In this document: in pieces, positions 40,351 to 42,530 of the stretch
Layout: every line of letters starts with the position of its first letter
Numbering within the stretch: position 1 is the first letter of the stretch
DNA from: JAZQLP01 sp045542755
Lineage (GTDB): Bacteria > Bacillota > Clostridia > Oscillospirales > UBA644
Assembly (NCBI GenBank): GCA_045542755.1
Contig: JAZQLP010000058.1
Location: forward strand, 1 to 42,530
Direction of reading: 5' to 3'
DNA length: 42,530 bases
Program-made: the position numbers and the translations under genes
Notes under the pieces: generated by a model
Databases searched by the model: none
Seen by the model: the letters and a program-made list of their open reading frames with translations, nothing else
What the model was told of the DNA's origin: nothing

Positions 40351-41322
40351 ATGTCTATAGGGTCATCCAAAATATTATTGGATATGCTTTCCCGTGACAA
40401 CGTAATGATAATAACTCATCGCAGTCCTGACGGCGACACCGTAGGTACGGCCTACGCCTTAAAGCGAGTGTTTGAAAACCGCGGCAAAAGCGCAACCGTA
40501 GTATGCTCCGACGAGATAGGTAAAAGGCTTCGTTTTATTTCAGACGGAGCCTATAAACTTGATGAGCCTACTGATATTGGGTGCGTCATAGCTGTGGATA
40601 CCGCAACTGTGGACCTTATGGGTGAGAAACTTAAAAAGTATGCGGATAAGGTTGACTATTGTATAGATCATCACATTACCAATACAAACTACGCAAAGTG
40701 TACGTTTTTGAATTCTTCTGCATCTTCTACGGGAGAATATCTGTATGATTTACTAAAAGAAGCAAAGGTTGAAATTGATGGCTACATAGCGGAAAAACTT
40801 TACGCCGCAATAGCCTTTGATACCGGCTGCTTTAAATATTCAAACGTTACTCCTCATACCCATATGGTTGCTGCCGAGCTTCTCGAATACGGTATGAATT
40901 TTGAGGATATAAATAGGCGTCTTTTTGATATCGCGTCTTTTGAGCAACTTAAAATAGAGCAGGAAGTACTTATGGCTGTTGAAAGATACAGGGATAATAC
41001 TGTTACTATTCTGGTTCTTACACAGGATATGCTCAAGAAGGTGGGAACAGATATTGATATTGACGGTCTTACTGCCATTACCCGCCGTATCGAGGGTACT
41101 CTTATCGGTATTTCCATAAGAGAAATGTCCGATGGCGTTATTAAGGTGTCTTTCAGATCAATGGATGATAGGGTAGATGTATCTAAAATCGCTGCAAAAT
41201 TTGGCGGTGGTGGACACAAGCGCGCTTCCGGGTGTTCTTTTAACGCCCCCATTGATGAGGTGAAGAATAGGATACTTGACGGCGTATTTGAAGAGTGGAA
41301 TAAGGTTTTTGGTGAAGAATAA
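40351..41322 (+). CDS. nrnA: DHH/DHHA1 family phosphoesterase, NrnA-like
   Basis: A bifunctional oligoribonuclease and pAp-phosphatase candidate. DHH motifs: ITHRSPDGDTVGTAYAL (H23, D27, D29), CVIAVDTATVD, the DHH triplet in DYCIDHHITN, and AIAFDTGCFKYSN. The C-terminal DHHA1 domain has FGGGGHKRASGC. The length of 323 residues matches NrnA. It lies between rbfA and truB, as in many Bacillota, one base after rbfA, and shares a base with truB (TAATG). Confidence 0.92.
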   Translation: MSIGSSKILLDMLSRDNVMIITHRSPDGDTVGTAYALKRVFENRGKSATVVCSDEIGKRLRFISDGAYKLDEPTDIGCVIAVDTATVDLMGEKLKKYADKVDYCIDHHITNTNYAKCTFLNSSASSTGEYLYDLLKEAKVEIDGYIAEKLYAAIAFDTGCFKYSNVTPHTHMVAAELLEYGMNFEDINRRLFDIASFEQLKIEQEVLMAVERYRDNTVTILVLTQDMLKKVGTDIDIDGLTAITRRIEGTLIGISIREMSDGVIKVSFRSMDDRVDVSKIAAKFGGGGHKRASGCSFNAPIDEVKNRILDGVFEEWNKVFGEE

Positions 41323-42215
41323 TGATAATACCGGTAAATAAGCCTGCAGGAATGACCTCTCAGAGCGTTGTTGCAAGAATAAAAAGAATGTTTAGGGAGC
41401 AGGGAAAGGTCGTTAAAATAGGTCACAGTGGCACTCTTGACCCTATGTGTACGGGTGTATTGCCTATACTTACGGATAGAGATACCAAATTAGCAGACCT
41501 CTTACCCTCGGATAAAAGATATTCTGCCGGACTGTTGCTTGGAAAAGAAACGGATACAGAGGACGTGACGGGGGAAATTATAAACGAATATCCCGTTACT
41601 GTTAAGGAAGCGGACGTTACGGCTGCCGCTTCTTGTTTTGTAGGTAAAATTCTCCAGGTACCACCTATGTATTCTGCCATAAAGGTTGGGGGCCAGAGGC
41701 TTTACGATCTTGCAAGAGCCGGGGTAACGGTAGAAAGAAAAGCAAGGGAAATAACAGTATATTCACTTGGCGTCAAAAAAGGCATATCTGAATTTGAATA
41801 CGACCTTGACGTGAAGTGTTCTTCCGGAACATACATAAGGACTCTTTGTGCGGATATTGGTAAAAGACTTGGCTGTGGCGGATGTATGTCATATCTCCAA
41901 AGGACGGAATCAAACGGCTTTAAGTTGGATAACTGTGTTACACTTGAAGAGTTATTTGAGGCCGTGATCAGGGGAGAGGAATCTAAATATTCTTATTCCT
42001 GTGAAAGGGTTTTTCAGCATCTTAATGCCGTAAGGCTTGATAATACGGCTGTAGATTATTATATAAACGGCGGAATTATAAACCGCCAACGTGTTTATCG
42101 AGAGGTCGGTGTAGAATCGGGACTCGTAAGAGTATACTCTCCTGAAAATATTTTTTTAGGACTTGGGTTAATGACAGAGGAAGGTCTCAAGGCCGAATGG
42201 CGAAGTGAAAGGTGA
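41322..42215 (+). CDS. truB: tRNA pseudouridine-55 synthase TruB
   Basis: Forms pseudouridine 55 in the T-loop of tRNAs. NKPAGMTSQSVVARIKRMF is the N-terminal family motif, GHSGTLDPMCTGVLPI contains catalytic D40, and the conserved YSAIKVGGQRLYDLARAGVTVERKAREI block and CSSGTYIRTLCADIG follow. A C-terminal PUA-like extension (from about residue 235) is present. The 297-residue length is usual. Confidence 0.96.
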   Translation: MIIPVNKPAGMTSQSVVARIKRMFREQGKVVKIGHSGTLDPMCTGVLPILTDRDTKLADLLPSDKRYSAGLLLGKETDTEDVTGEIINEYPVTVKEADVTAAASCFVGKILQVPPMYSAIKVGGQRLYDLARAGVTVERKAREITVYSLGVKKGISEFEYDLDVKCSSGTYIRTLCADIGKRLGCGGCMSYLQRTESNGFKLDNCVTLEELFEAVIRGEESKYSYSCERVFQHLNAVRLDNTAVDYYINGGIINRQRVYREVGVESGLVRVYSPENIFLGLGLMTEEGLKAEWRSER

Positions 42216-42220
42216 TATAA

Positions 42221-42530
42221 ATGTCTTGTATTGCTGTTGGGAATTTTGACGGTGTACATAGAGGGCACGTTAAGATAATCGGCACTGCCGCAAGTATTGC
42301 TAAAACTGAAAAAGTTTCTTGTGTCGTTGTTACTTTTAGTTCCAACACCAAAAGAGCATTGGGTAAAAAGGTGAATTATCTTACGGACAACGATTATAAG
42401 GAAAAGCTTATTCTTGATGCTGGTGCCGACAAAGTGGAATTTTTGGAATTTACCAAAGAAATCTCTTCCTTGAGTGGAGAGGATTTTATCCGTTTTTTAA
42501 AGGATAAATACAACCTTACCCATATTGTTT
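42221..42530 (+). CDS. ribF: Bifunctional riboflavin kinase/FAD synthetase, N-terminal part (cut by window edge)
   Basis: Makes FMN and FAD from riboflavin. The visible 103 residues belong to the nucleotidyltransferase (FAD synthetase) domain: GNFDGVHRGH (residues 7-16) is the nucleotide-binding motif, followed by VVVTFSSNTKRALGKK and a conserved YLTDNDYKEKLILDAGADKVEFLEF segment. The reading frame is open to the window end, so the riboflavin kinase domain lies downstream. The ATG at 42221 follows AAAGGTGA and is five bases after truB; ribF after truB is a common order. Confidence 0.93.
   Translation, partial: MSCIAVGNFDGVHRGHVKIIGTAASIAKTEKVSCVVVTFSSNTKRALGKKVNYLTDNDYKEKLILDAGADKVEFLEFTKEISSLSGEDFIRFLKDKYNLTHIV

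Overview
The window looks like a chromosomal segment of an anaerobic, gut-type member of the Clostridia (Bacillota). The evidence is TTGACA/TATAAT promoters with 16-17 base spacers, strong GGAGG ribosome sites, frequent GTG and TTG starts, rubrerythrin, a two-gene SufC/SufB-like Fe-S pair, luxS, and the Gram-positive order rimP-nusA-rnpM-ylxQ-infB-rbfA-nrnA-truB-ribF. I see no phage, IS element, CRISPR array or integration site, and apart from one tRNA it is densely packed protein-coding DNA. The species cannot be named from the sequence alone.

Layout. 1-2.8 kb: 3' part of a PepF-type peptidase, a DUF308 membrane protein and an AI-2E-family permease, closed by a perfectly palindromic terminator. 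2.8-7.6 kb: a TetM-like translation GTPase carrying a C-terminal YacP/Rae1-type NYN nuclease domain, pyridoxamine kinase, a GNAT acetyltransferase and rubrerythrin. 7.6-10.4 kb (minus): a MATE transporter, a frameshifted MFS transporter and tRNA-Leu(CAA). 10.5-12.6 kb: a TIGR01212 radical SAM protein, a nitroreductase and luxS. 12.7-14.5 kb: the Fe-S pair. 14.5-19.2 kb (minus): a likely radA-traX-mannitol/fructuronate dehydrogenase-membrane protein unit. 19.4-23.8 kb: a two-domain glycosyltransferase, a ROK glucokinase and an RluA-type pseudouridine synthase. 23.8-28 kb: a polyamine ABC operon (potABCD) behind a structured leader. 28-30.2 kb (minus): a Tim44-like membrane protein, Maf and a HAD phosphatase. 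30.4-33.8 kb: dnaG, rpoD and ruvX. 33.8-34.9 kb (minus): ung and a small membrane protein. 35.1 kb to the end: the rimP-nusA-infB-rbfA-truB-ribF translation operon, with ribF cut off by the window edge.

The items most worth a second look are: (i) the fusion of a ribosome-protection-type GTPase to a ribosomal A-site nuclease-like domain; (ii) the single polypeptide holding two GT-B glycosyltransferase domains that resemble the two consecutive enzymes of glycolipid synthesis; (iii) an apparent in-frame loss of the segment joining the ATPase and TOBE regions of PotA; (iv) a roughly 170-base, multi-hairpin leader before the pot operon; (v) three promoters (tRNA-Leu, luxS, rimP) whose predicted transcript begins exactly at a hairpin; and (vi) an MFS gene broken at an A7 run.
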